64,000 bases of DNA, taken from Stentor roeselii. Lineage: Eukaryota; Ciliophora; Heterotrichea; Heterotrichida; Stentoridae. Under the pieces are notes generated by a model, which was not told where the DNA came from, did no database searches, and saw nothing but the letters and a program-made list of their open reading frames with translations. The translations under genes were made by a program, and so were the position numbers. Below, in pieces: positions 1-9,339 of the stretch (its first letter is position 1; each line of letters opens with the position of its first letter). The stretch spans positions 62,001-126,000 of the forward strand of contig RSEH01000072.1 of assembly GCA_006503475.1 (NCBI GenBank), written 5' to 3'.

Positions 1-1051
1 TTTTGTACTTTTTGTTTACTTGTTGGTAAATTACTGTGAATTTACTGATTGAATAGGAAAGGACGAAGATGCCGATTATCATCCAGACCATTGAAATTGA
101 CTTTTCAAGAGATGTGTAAGGATGTATATCTCCATACCCTAGGCCAATCATACTGACCATAGCCCAGTAAAACGAAGTCAAATACTTTTCCCCAACACTA
201 AATCCAATGATATCCGATCGATAAACCCAAGTTGAATAATCATAATTTTGAGCTCTAGCCGACAAGTAAAACAAGCAACTAATAACATGCACACTTAAAG
301 TCAAAACCAGAATAACCCTAATAAAATGACTGATCTCTTTGCATTTAATTAAAAAAAAGTCAATTTCTCTAACAAATGAAAAATTCATCGATTTATTCCT
401 AACCTTCACCCACTTCGTCATTTTAATAATATGCCTAAACATGATAACCTGGTAAAACTCATAATCAGGATTCGCCCTCAAAATAAACCCCAAAGGTAAA
501 GCAGCCCAAAGATCAAAGAAAAAATAAGTTTTTAAATAATGAATTGCAATTCTTTTCTTATCCTTCACTAAATTATTAGACTTGCTGAAATACGAAAGGT
601 GAAAACTCAGCAAAATATCAACGAAAAACACTGAGTCAATTAAAATTTCAATTAATGCTTCAAGTGAGTCACTAAAATAATTGAAATAACAATAATGCAG
701 AATTCCATATGTTGATATATATAAAAGACACACCCCGAGTAGAAAAATCCAAAATAGGTAAAAGTTTTTATAAGGGATTATCACGTATTTATTCAGAAGG
801 GGCAGATCTGATGACTGGCTTTGAAGAGATGAGAACCTTTGGAGTATTTCAGACGGTCGACCTATTTGAAGTCCTGGTTGAGTTGCAGAATTCGCGAATC
901 TTCGAAGCATGAGGTAAACTTTTAGCTTCCTTTTAACCCTTTTCCAGTGCTCAGCATATGTTCTCTTTGCTGATACTGGCTCTACGTAAAAATCTGTTAT
1001 TGTATAAGTTTCTGTTCGATCAGTTAATTCTTCACAAGTGTTGCTTTTCAT
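1..1051 (-). CDS. Voltage-gated / cyclic-nucleotide-type K+ channel, C-terminus cut by window edge
   Basis: The open frame runs from an ATG at 1051 to the window edge, giving 350 visible residues without a stop. It reads as a six-transmembrane K+ channel of the EAG/CNBD class: S1 about residues 97-115, S2 137-155, S3 176-193, a weakly basic S4 near 205-218, S5 242-264, pore 293-311 with the K+ filter GYGD at 305-308, and S6 318-340. The S2-S3 linker followed by FFFDLWAALP is typical of EAG/CNG channels. The cyclic-nucleotide-binding domain expected after S6 lies outside the window, so its presence is inferred. The filter reads IGLGYGD where most channels have TVGYGD. Sure of a K+ channel, less sure of the subfamily. 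Confidence 0.88.
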   Translation of the reverse strand, partial: MKSNTCEELTDRTETYTITDFYVEPVSAKRTYAEHWKRVKRKLKVYLMLRRFANSATQPGLQIGRPSEILQRFSSLQSQSSDLPLLNKYVIIPYKNFYLFWIFLLGVCLLYISTYGILHYCYFNYFSDSLEALIEILIDSVFFVDILLSFHLSYFSKSNNLVKDKKRIAIHYLKTYFFFDLWAALPLGFILRANPDYEFYQVIMFRHIIKMTKWVKVRNKSMNFSFVREIDFFLIKCKEISHFIRVILVLTLSVHVISCLFYLSARAQNYDYSTWVYRSDIIGFSVGEKYLTSFYWAMVSMIGLGYGDIHPYTSLEKSISMVWMIIGIFVLSYSISKFTVIYQQVNKKYK

Positions 1052-1102
1052 TAATAATTATCAACAACTTAAAAAGTACTATAATATTAGTATTTTCTTA
1101 CC

Positions 1103-1999
1103 ATGGAAGAAACTCGATTTAAAGAGTGGCTTACTTGCTCGACATACTTGGCTTCAGAATATGTTCTGTTCCCATTGACCACATCTCTAACCCGTGTCCA
1201 AGCTCTTTATGTAAACCGTGGAGTAACACACCAAAAGCTTTCAAGTTTCAATGGAATCGGTCAGATTCCCTTCCTCCTTCCAGGTTTTATGTGCCGTTTA
1301 AGACTAAGCGCGACTCTAGACCCATACCTAAAGTCCCAGTACTCCTTATCCCAAGTAACAACCTTTGCAATAGTTTCTTCTTTATCAGACCTGATAAACG
1401 TAATACTAAAAGCGCCATCAGAGAATTACAAGCAACAAATGCAAGTCGGTTCTTATACCTCAGCGCGTTTATTCCTAAAAGACTATTTCTCATCAGGAGG
1501 TATTCCAATATTCTACAGAGGAGCCGTGTTATTCTTCCTTCGTGACTGTTTTTTCAACGTGATTCGCTTTAGCTTACTGGAGTTTCTAAGAGATTCTTAC
1601 AAAAGGAACACAAAAAGACGACGGTCTTATGAAGAAGACTTTAACAGACTTTCGCCTTTAGGGCAGAAAAAGTTGATGATGGAAAATTTTCAGGTTTATA
1701 CTTGGTGCAATGTTTTTTCTACTGTTCCTGCGGCGATTATCACAACGCCTTTAGATGTTCTTAAAACTCGCCTAATGACTCAGCCTAGTCACAGTCAAAT
1801 GGGGTTAAAAGAGGTTTTTATTGGAATTGTTCAACAGGAAGGATGGACTACTTTGTTTAGGGGAGCTGGACTTAGAAGCTTTTATGTTTGTAGCATGATC
1901 TCTATTTCAACTTCTTTGACTTTTTATCTTAATCTCAATTTGGATGATGCGAAAAGGGTGCAGGGGTTGATTAAGAGTGATTCTGGGATTTATGATTAA
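1103..1999 (+). CDS. Divergent mitochondrial carrier (SLC25-like) protein
   Basis: 298 residues, the usual carrier length. Only the third repeat keeps a canonical signature, PLDVLKTRLM from about residue 216, followed by the QEG...LFRGAGLR block that marks SLC25 carriers. The first repeat is degenerate (PLTTSLTRVQ in place of PxDxxKxRxQ). The middle repeat keeps only a KAPSENYKQQMQ-like remnant followed by FYRGA. It resembles degenerate carriers of the outer mitochondrial membrane type (MTCH/SLC25A46-like), but that is inference. The start is an ATG in CCATGG context. The stop codon abuts the stop of the convergent aminotransferase gene with no base between. Confidence 0.75.
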   Translation: MEETRFKEWLTCSTYLASEYVLFPLTTSLTRVQALYVNRGVTHQKLSSFNGIGQIPFLLPGFMCRLRLSATLDPYLKSQYSLSQVTTFAIVSSLSDLINVILKAPSENYKQQMQVGSYTSARLFLKDYFSSGGIPIFYRGAVLFFLRDCFFNVIRFSLLEFLRDSYKRNTKRRRSYEEDFNRLSPLGQKKLMMENFQVYTWCNVFSTVPAAIITTPLDVLKTRLMTQPSHSQMGLKEVFIGIVQQEGWTTLFRGAGLRSFYVCSMISISTSLTFYLNLNLDDAKRVQGLIKSDSGIYD

Positions 2000-2899
2000 T
2001 TATAACTCGCTTAGGTATGATGATTTGTCGCTGTTTAGAAATTTTTGGATTTTTTCGGTTAGTGGACCGGGGACTGGATCGAATGATTTTTCGTTTAGCT
2101 GGTGAATAGCAATAACTGAATCTCCTCCAAGCATCATCATTTCCTGACACTCCTTGACTTTTTCCAAAGAAATATCTTGCCTTCCAGCAAATCTGAGCTG
2201 ACCCTTTTCAACCAAGCTTTGACAAAAAGCAAAAACTCTTTTCGCAGTAGTTCCTTCCAAGATATTATCATCCTTTGGCATAAGAAAGCAAGAATCACAA
2301 ACAACAGCGACATTAGCGATGGCAGATTCAGCTAAGAACCCTTGTCTATCTAAAAAAATTCCCATGTACCCACCTTTTGTTCTGGCTTCCAAGACACAAA
2401 GAGTGTTGACTAAATAGTTCGTCGTTTTTATTACTGACAAGAATACTGGCTTGATTGGAACTGATACTGTCACTTCTTTTATACTCTCCGGCTTGTTTTG
2501 GCTTATGTCGTTGTAGGCTAGAATGTAAAAGGCGTCTGAACCTGAGATAAAAAAACGGATTCGAGAACTGGGAAAGATTGAGATGAATTCTAGGATTTTT
2601 TCTTTGAAGGAGGATTTTGTGAATGAAAGATGCATCATTGAATTGCTTGCAGAGAAGAAAAGACGGTCAATATGAGAATCAAGCTGGTAAGGAATTTTGT
2701 TGTACAAGTTTAAAGTGTCGAAAACACCCCAGCCTTCCAGAAGAGAATCACTTATTGGAATTCCTATCAGACCTGGTGATTCAATTAAGGTATTAGTCCT
2801 GGAGCTGTATAATGCAATCAATTCTAAAGTCGTTTTCGGGCGGGCTTTGCTAAATGCTGAAAGAATTTCTTCTGAAGATTTTAAAAGTCTGGTGGCCAT
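2000..2899 (-). CDS. Class IV (fold-type IV) PLP aminotransferase
   Basis: 299 residues of the branched-chain / D-amino acid aminotransferase and aminodeoxychorismate lyase superfamily. Visible landmarks are GWGVFDTL near residue 57, HIDRLFFSA near 76, the PLP lysine in VIKTTNYL (K158), the GFLAESAIANV block with the conserved Glu at about 191, and ILEGTTAKR near 213-221 that binds the cofactor phosphate. The product would transfer an amino group, or act as a lyase, using pyridoxal phosphate. The substrate cannot be read from sequence. No mitochondrial presequence is obvious. The start is an ATG in CTTTTTATAATGG-like AT-rich context. Confidence 0.85.
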   Translation of the reverse strand: MATRLLKSSEEILSAFSKARPKTTLELIALYSSRTNTLIESPGLIGIPISDSLLEGWGVFDTLNLYNKIPYQLDSHIDRLFFSASNSMMHLSFTKSSFKEKILEFISIFPSSRIRFFISGSDAFYILAYNDISQNKPESIKEVTVSVPIKPVFLSVIKTTNYLVNTLCVLEARTKGGYMGIFLDRQGFLAESAIANVAVVCDSCFLMPKDDNILEGTTAKRVFAFCQSLVEKGQLRFAGRQDISLEKVKECQEMMMLGGDSVIAIHQLNEKSFDPVPGPLTEKIQKFLNSDKSSYLSEL

Positions 2900-3244
2900 T
2901 ATAAATAGGTTTTTTCATCGTTTAAATTGACAAAAATTATTTGAAACTTTATTTTTTATAGAATTTAGATAAGGAAAGTGATTAATGTCCTCCTGTGAAA
3001 TCCATTATTGTAAGACCTAAATGTAGAATTATGAAAAAACTTAAAATTTCAAAATCGAACTTTGAAAATGTAGAGATTTTTTGATTTTTCATTCGAATTT
3101 AAGAGATTTTATTATATCTTGAAAATCTTGAAAAATTTTGATAATTTAGTGGGAGTTACACAGACATTAAAGGATCCTTTTCCTGTAGAAGTATAACCAA
3201 AAACCATAATTAGGAGAATTTTAAGGAAAACCAGGTAAATTAGT
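2900..3244. other. AT-rich intergenic stretch, no gene seen
   Basis: 345 nt between the aminotransferase start (minus strand) and the zinc-finger stop. I see AT-rich sequence with no conserved reading frame, RNA gene or clear repeat. It must hold the minus-strand aminotransferase promoter and the zinc-finger gene's 3' end. Confidence 0.5.
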
Positions 3245-3571
3245 TCAAGAATATTTGATTGCAAGCTTCTTTTCAATGGGTCTGAACTTGTGATCCCTGG
3301 CATGTCTGACCAACATGCACTTATTTCGATAGGACTTTCCACAAGTATCACATTTGTAAGGCTTGATGTCCTTATGAATGTTTTGATGCTCTTTTAGGTT
3401 CTCGAAATCGATGAACTCTTTCTGACAGATGTCGCATTTGCCTACTTTTTTCTTGAGGTGGTTGACTTCGATGTGCCGGGAAAGGTTGTACTTGGTTTGG
3501 TACTCTTTTTGACATCCTTGATACATGCAACAGTAAATTTTGATTCTGTATTCTTGGCTGTGGCCCTCCAT
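3245..3571 (-). CDS. Small protein with three C2H2 zinc fingers
   Basis: 108 residues almost wholly made of three zinc fingers: a first with C-x4-C spacing (CCMYQGCQKEY...H...H), then CDICQKEF...H...H and CDTCGKSY...H...H. The spacing and the linker HKDIKPYKC are TFIIIA/Kruppel-like, so nucleic-acid binding is likely. There is no other domain. A second, similar two-finger gene lies at 22291-22695. The start is ATGG after AATTAA, matching the start context common in this window. Confidence 0.85.
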   Translation of the reverse strand: MEGHSQEYRIKIYCCMYQGCQKEYQTKYNLSRHIEVNHLKKKVGKCDICQKEFIDFENLKEHQNIHKDIKPYKCDTCGKSYRNKCMLVRHARDHKFRPIEKKLAIKYS

Positions 3572-3710
3572 TTAATTATAGCTCCAGAGACTGCATATTT
3601 TCATGTAGTTTAAAGGATTTAAAAGAGAAGATTGGTTAAATCTGGTATTTTGAGAGTCTTGTTATGGGTTTTCAATGAATTTTTGGAGCTTTGTTAAAAA
3701 TTTTTTTTTT

Positions 3711-4080
3711 AGCCTGAGTGGAATTTTTGATTTTTTTGTGTTAAGAAAGAAATAAAAGGATTTTTAGATATTCTTTCCCGAAATCTGATTAATCATTATC
3801 GTATGTGGTATCTGGTATCTGGTTTAATAATGATAAATATTTCTGATTAATTGTTTTTAAGATATAAGTATCTTAGGATAAATTATGATTTTTATTAGCC
3901 TGAGTGGAATTTTTGATATTTTTTTTTTTAAGAAAGGAATAAAAGGATTTAAAAATATTCTTTCCGGAAATATGATTAATAATTATCGTATCTGGTATCA
4001 GGTTTAAATAATGATGAATATTTCTGATATTAATTGTTTTGAAGATATAAGTATCTTAGGATAAATTATGATAATTATTA
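3711..4080. repeat. Two-copy direct tandem repeat, period about 186 bp
   Basis: Copy 1 begins at 3711 and copy 2 at 3897, both with AGCCTGAGTGGAATTTTTGA. They align through the shared blocks ATTATCGTAT, GGTATCTGGT/GGTATCAGGT, AATATTTCTGAT and AAGTATCTTAGGATAAATTATGAT. The copies differ by scattered substitutions and small indels, so the duplication is not recent. It fills most of the 785-nt gap 3572-4356. The rest of that gap is AT-rich with nothing recognisable. Confidence 0.9.
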
Positions 4081-4356
4081 AAGAAGCCTGATCAAGATAA
4101 GTTCATACAGCTCTATTATGCTAACATATGAAATATAAATAATCTTGAAATTAGGAAAATACTTTCAAATCACAAGTTTTCAATAAATCTTATCCTAACT
4201 TAAAATCAATCCAATAAATACAATCCCAAGAATCCAATCAAAAACAAAACAATCAAACCAATCACTACTAAATTCTATTAAAAAATTCCCAATTTAAAAC
4301 TTTCAAAATTCTTCTATTTTCATTTTTCAGTTCTTTCAACTTAACCTAAATAAACA

Positions 4357-4947
4357 TTAATATTTAAACCTCTCATCCAGCAAATGACTCAAATTTCGAG
4401 CAGAGCGAATTTCTTTTTTCTTTTTTGCATCATTTCCAAAAAAATCAGATTTTGTGTGCATTCTTTTTATCTGACTTTTCGACCCGATTAACAACTTTTT
4501 GGATCCGTCTATTTTAAAGTTTTTGTTACTTCTTTGATTGACAGAAAAACTGTTAAGTGCACTTGAAGGCATGTCTAAGTCTGAGTCTTCATTCAAGTTG
4601 TGTTTCGATCTTTTGCTGAGCCTACTATCGAAGACCAGGTTGTTATTGACATAAAAATAGCCTTCATCGTCTAAGAACTTTTTGCCGAGAAGGTCTTTGT
4701 AGATGTGCCCTCCGGGGATTTTCTTGACACCAATGCCACAGATGGGTGAGTAAGACCCCGGACCAACTCGGCTAGTAGTTTTTTTTGCTTGAATCGCATA
4801 GTTTTGGAACCGTTTTTCTTTACAAAATGACTTAGTTTTTCTACAAGACATATAGTTCAACTTTCTTCCATCATAAGTGACCCGAGGAAGAACCGGGTCT
4901 GGAGTTCGTTCTTTAGGACTCCTGAATCCGAGAAAAGTTGGCCTCAT
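4357..4947 (-). CDS. Basic protein with a GPGSY (SHIPPO/STPG-like) motif
   Basis: 196 residues when started at ATG 4947. An upstream in-frame ATG at 4974 would add nine hydrophobic residues and has a poorer start context. The N-terminal half contains TSRVGPGSYSP, which resembles the PGPGxY repeats of SHIPPO/ODF3 and STPG microtubule-associated proteins of cilia. Only one copy is clear, so the family assignment is tentative. The C-terminal half is Ser/Lys/Asn-rich and probably disordered. A cytoskeletal role would suit a ciliate but is inference. Confidence 0.6.
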   Translation of the reverse strand: MRPTFLGFRSPKERTPDPVLPRVTYDGRKLNYMSCRKTKSFCKEKRFQNYAIQAKKTTSRVGPGSYSPICGIGVKKIPGGHIYKDLLGKKFLDDEGYFYVNNNLVFDSRLSKRSKHNLNEDSDLDMPSSALNSFSVNQRSNKNFKIDGSKKLLIGSKSQIKRMHTKSDFFGNDAKKKKEIRSARNLSHLLDERFKY

Positions 4948-5008
4948 AATAATAAATACTAAAAAAATTGACAATTATTAATATCAGGATTAGGATCTTT
5001 TATATATA

Positions 5009-6418
5009 ATGGAGGCTGACTATCTGGTTGCTTTGTCCTACTCGACTACTCCTGAGGGAAGACTGCTGACCCTTAGTTGGTGCGCTTATCATCTCGTCAA
5101 TAAAACAACCACTGAGGAGTCCAGCATCTTTCTTATTCCTTCAGGGGAAGACTTGGAAAGTCTTTTTGCTGCTTCGGATCTGACTGAAACTACTGGTCTT
5201 ACCCAGCAAGACTTTTTGTCTGCACCTGACCTGCCTTCCGCAATGCAATTATTGAACAAGGGCTTTTATGAGTCGATTATTTTAAACAACGCAACTTTTA
5301 CTATTCTGACTTACAAAGATACTCTTTTGTGCTCGACACTTCCTGATGAGTGTTCTAAGTTAGGACTTAAATTAGCCCCTCACTTCCAAAAGTACTTCGA
5401 CATCTGTTCAGAATTCGAGAAAAAATACCCAGAAGCAGGAAACAACCTAAGCCTGACACGAATGCTTCAAATTCTCGGAATGATTGAAATTCCCGAAAGA
5501 ATAAAAGCCCAAGAAGACTGTAAAACAATGGTGCGTCTTATAAGCAGACTGATAAAAGACGGTCACATTTTCAGTTCGCCAAAAGACGTGAACACCGAAA
5601 AAGCGAAACCAAAAGTGCAGGTAATGAAGCCTGTAAAGCGACAAACTTCTATTCTCGACATTCCAGTGCCTTCTAAGGTGGTTCTCGTGAAAGGTATCAA
5701 GCCGAACACTGAGATGTACGAAATTGACGAGTTTTTTTATGGGCTTAGAATTGAAAAAACTGTGATGGTTGTCGATCCTTACTCGGAAAAGACTGAACTT
5801 TGTATTGTCAAGTTTTTAACTGAAGAAGATGCACTTGAAGCTAGTTTTTATGACAAAAGAAGACTTAAAAAAAGACTTGTTTCGGTTGAAGAAACTACTG
5901 AAGAAATATTTCAGATGATGCTTCAGAACTCGAAAGTTGAATTTCGTGGAGAAAAATTGTTTTATTTGAAAAGTAGGGAAAAAGTACTCAATGCGCTGGT
6001 ACCTAGTAAGGGATAAATAGGAATGACTTACTTTTTTGCTGAAAATTATTATTTTGTTATTGAAGATAAAACTGAAAACTCAAGTCTTCAGTCTGTTAGG
6101 ATCGATGAACAGGAGTTGATGGGGCATCTACGGGTCGGACATTCCCCGTCTCAACTCATATTAAACACTGAGCAAAGTTCAAGAGCAGTGAAAATTCGAG
6201 GATTCCTTCACAACATCACCAAAGCCGAAGTATCTGAATTTTTAAAAGACTTCGAAGTATTCAAGTACAATGTCCTTATTCGAAGAGGAGGAAAAGAAAA
6301 AACTGGAGTTGAAGTCGTGGTGATTATGAATACCATCGATGAAAGAGAAAGAGTTTGCAAGATCCTCTCGAATAGACTGTATAAAAATAGGTTGATAGAG
6401 ATTTATTCTTACTCTTAA
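5009..6418 (+). CDS. Degenerate ERI1-type DEDDh exonuclease domain fused to two RRM-like domains
   Basis: Two exons joined by a 15-nt intron at 6006-6020 (GTAAGGGATAAATAG, phase 1), giving 464 residues. Residues 5-186 follow the ERI1/3'hExo pattern: LTETTGLTQQDFLSAPDLPSAM resembles the family's LTGITQxxVxxAxxFPxxL, KYFDIC its KWINIR, and LSLTRMLQILGM...EDCKTMVRLISRLIKDG its final helices. The DFE catalytic pair is replaced by ALS, and the general-base His region reads ERIKAQED, so activity is probably lost. RRM-like folds follow at about 223-300 and 385-464 (AVKIRGFLHNITKAEVSEFL). It is likely an RNA-binding protein. The convergent condensin gene ends 8 nt away. Confidence 0.7.
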
Positions 6419-6426
6419 ATATTTAG

Positions 6427-9135
6427 TTAAGATAATCTCTGTCGTTTTGAAGGAAAAGATTGAAAACCCTCATTTTTTTCATTATTTTCTTCATTTTCCT
6501 TGTTTTCATTTCGGTACTTTTGTTTCTTTTTCACAGAATTTTCGCCAAGTTCATCAGTATAAATTTTCCCCAATACTTCTAAATTTTCAAAGTTTTTTCG
6601 TAAATCATCAAAAAGTTGTCTTTCATTTTCTTCTAAGCCTCTCATCTCTTTTAATTCCAGGGAATTTTGAGAGTTTTTAAGCTGTTCATCGATTTTTTCT
6701 AAAGCACTTCGAACAGTTTTATCAGAAGCAGAATTTTTCAAGTCTTGCAAAATAAAAGAAGCGATTTTTGCTTCAGAGTAGTTAAAAGTACAAAATTTTA
6801 CCTGAAGAACAAGTCTGGAAATCAAATGATTTGAATGGGCTTTGGTTAGAAGCTTTTGTGAAAGAATGAAAAATAAGTAAAAATGAAGATTTTCTGATGA
6901 ATGACTGAAATTTTGTTTTTCTGGGTCTAAGGAAGCGAGAATAAAAGAGTGGATCGAAGCAAGCTTGTCGATATCAGAGTGAAATTCAGTTTTAACCCTG
7001 GAAACAGTCAGGAAATAAGAATTTGCTAGAATTTTCGAGTTTTTTAATGAGAATTTGCTGTAGTTTAACAAGAAAATGTGAAGATATTGCTTGATCTGGT
7101 CAGTTGGATTTGATAAAAAGTACTGAAAAAGAAGGTCACTCAGAATGTCTATTCTTTCGAGTCGGCCAATTGTGAATAATTTACATAGACCTTGAATTGA
7201 AACAAGCTGAAAATGCTGATTTTTTACTTTTTTATATGATGTGAGAATGTTTATCAGATCATCTTGACTAGAAGAAGCTTTTTCGAAGTCGTATATCATC
7301 AAAAAGTCAATCACAAACGTCAAAGCTATCATTTCTACGTAACCAGTAGCAAACTCTTTTAATGTTTTCTGTAAGATTTCTAGAAAATCATGGAAATTTC
7401 CTGCCTTTTTCAGACAAAAGATACAAAAAGCTTCTAATCCTTTGCCTTTAATCAAAATATTTTCACATTTTAAAGCAGGATATACAACAATATCGAAAAT
7501 ATTCGATATTTCATCAAGGAACTTGACTACTCTTAACTGTCTAAGAACTTCACAGAGCACAATACAAGTTCTCATGACAATAATTTCAATTTTATCGTCG
7601 ATTTCTTTGATTTTTTCTTCAATTTCTTTAATTTTATCGTCGATTTCTTTGAAATTTTCTGAAAATTCAAGGTTTTTAGCATTTTCTTCAACCTTTTTTT
7701 CAATTAATTCACTTTTAAGCATAGCCAATTTATCTTCAAGTACTTCTCTTTGCCTCAAAAAACACTTTTTCAGTTCTCGATTAATCCAAGGGTCAACAAT
7801 TTCATTTAATACTTCTAACATGATTCTTTGAAACCCTTCATCATCATCCTTCATTATTTTTTTCAAAGTTTTAACTGTTTCCACCAAGACATCTTCTTGA
7901 AAAGTAGGTAAAAAGTCAGAAAAATTCTGCTTTTCAATCATTTTTTGAACTAAAACAGCTGATTTTTCATTTTCCACATCTAAAGGAAATGTGATTAAAA
8001 GTGATGAAAGCGTGTAAATTACATGAGACCTGATCAGCTCTTCTCCTAAATCAAAATATTGGCAAATTTTTAAAAAAGTGTCTGAAAATTGAACAGGGTG
8101 GTCAGGATGAAGAAAGCTAAGAAAAGGTAAAAATTCGCCCATTATTAACTGAAGTTGATACTCTTCTGATATGTTCAAAGCTTGGCAGGAAAATCTCAGA
8201 AGGATCAGCTCTTGCAAGTTCAAGTCCTTTACCCGCAACTTAAAATTTTCAAGATTTTTCATTAATTCTTGTGAGTTCATAACATTCATACAAATAAATT
8301 CAAATCCTTTTATGACTTCAACTTGCCTGCGAAAACTCATCATTTTCAAATTAAAAAGGTTGACAAGTCCTTCAATTTTATAAGTCTCGAGGAACTTTTG
8401 AATGAACTTGAAGACCAAATCTCTGACCTTTTCGTCCTTTTCATGAAAAACAAGAGGTAAAACTTTTTTAAAGCAAGACAAGTTAGGCATTAAAACTTGT
8501 AGAGCGGCAAGTCTTACTTCAGAATCAGCGTCTTTTAGTTTTTTCGCGATTTGGTTTTCAGATTTTTTAGAGATTTTGATTTTTTTAATCAAGAGTTTTT
8601 TCACATTTTTTTGGCCTTCCCAGGATAATAATGAAAGAAGCTCGGATTGATCGTCTAAGGATGAAAGGACTTTCACTGCAACAAGACGAATTTTGTGATT
8701 TTTGTCTGTTGATAGTTTTTTTGTGGTTTTTAATAGTTTTTTCTGGAGAGTTGAAGAAAGGTCGAGGATTTCTAAGGTTTTTAATGAATGAAATAGTGTC
8801 CATGCACTGCAATGTCTTACTGATAGGGTTGAAGCTTCACAGCCTTCTGTTAATAAATTGAAAAAGAACTTGAATGAGGATTTTATATCGTTGATCAGGT
8901 CTGAAGAAAGTGAAGGGTTAAAAATACTGAGGAGGAAATTTAGACCTCGTCTTGTTAGTCGGTTTTTATCGAATTGACTTGAGAGTTGTAAGAAAATGGA
9001 CTCGATAATATCAGTGAATGCTGTTTTATTATCTCGCAGCAAATGAATAAATAAAGACTGAAGGGCTGAAGGAAGAGTTCTTTGACTTAAGCTACATGAA
9101 AAGCTTTGAAAAATTTCTTCAATAAGACTTGACAT
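6427..9135 (-). CDS. NCAPG: Condensin complex subunit CAP-G (HEAT-repeat protein)
   Basis: 902 residues in one exon, within the CAP-G/Ycg1 size range of about 900-1,050. The N-terminal half is a HEAT solenoid with CAP-G-like phrases: VRHCSAWTLFHSLKTLE near residue 105, DKNHKIRLVAVKVLSSLDD near 145 and DADSEVRLAALQVL near 203. A charged coiled-coil insertion of KEIDDKIKEIEEK repeats sits near 495-520. The C-terminus is acidic then basic and low-complexity. CAP-G acts in condensin I to compact mitotic chromosomes. A distinct HEAT protein remains possible, but the order of features favours CAP-G. Confidence 0.72.
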   Translation of the reverse strand: MSSLIEEIFQSFSCSLSQRTLPSALQSLFIHLLRDNKTAFTDIIESIFLQLSSQFDKNRLTRRGLNFLLSIFNPSLSSDLINDIKSSFKFFFNLLTEGCEASTLSVRHCSAWTLFHSLKTLEILDLSSTLQKKLLKTTKKLSTDKNHKIRLVAVKVLSSLDDQSELLSLLSWEGQKNVKKLLIKKIKISKKSENQIAKKLKDADSEVRLAALQVLMPNLSCFKKVLPLVFHEKDEKVRDLVFKFIQKFLETYKIEGLVNLFNLKMMSFRRQVEVIKGFEFICMNVMNSQELMKNLENFKLRVKDLNLQELILLRFSCQALNISEEYQLQLIMGEFLPFLSFLHPDHPVQFSDTFLKICQYFDLGEELIRSHVIYTLSSLLITFPLDVENEKSAVLVQKMIEKQNFSDFLPTFQEDVLVETVKTLKKIMKDDDEGFQRIMLEVLNEIVDPWINRELKKCFLRQREVLEDKLAMLKSELIEKKVEENAKNLEFSENFKEIDDKIKEIEEKIKEIDDKIEIIVMRTCIVLCEVLRQLRVVKFLDEISNIFDIVVYPALKCENILIKGKGLEAFCIFCLKKAGNFHDFLEILQKTLKEFATGYVEMIALTFVIDFLMIYDFEKASSSQDDLINILTSYKKVKNQHFQLVSIQGLCKLFTIGRLERIDILSDLLFQYFLSNPTDQIKQYLHIFLLNYSKFSLKNSKILANSYFLTVSRVKTEFHSDIDKLASIHSFILASLDPEKQNFSHSSENLHFYLFFILSQKLLTKAHSNHLISRLVLQVKFCTFNYSEAKIASFILQDLKNSASDKTVRSALEKIDEQLKNSQNSLELKEMRGLEENERQLFDDLRKNFENLEVLGKIYTDELGENSVKKKQKYRNENKENEENNEKNEGFQSFPSKRQRLS

Positions 9136-9339
9136 TTTATTACGAGTCAGATTTGAATTAAGAAGGGGGATTTTCTTAAATGTTTGAAAATAAGAAATCT
9201 TTCATATTCCTATAAAAAATAAAAAATCCAATTCTAGAATAAAATTCTCTTCCCAACTGCAGCAAAAATCCCAGAAACCTAATAAAACTCAATTTTTTTA
9301 TTAAATTAAACTCAACTACTTCAAAATTTTTAAACCTAA

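Noticed and set aside
709-912. 67-residue plus-strand frame
   Set aside because: It lies antisense to the N-terminal part and S1 of the K+ channel, whose frame is clear. Shadow frame.
3112-3351. 79-residue minus-strand frame overlapping the zinc-finger gene
   Set aside because: Different frame from three well-formed C2H2 fingers; no start context or domain of its own.
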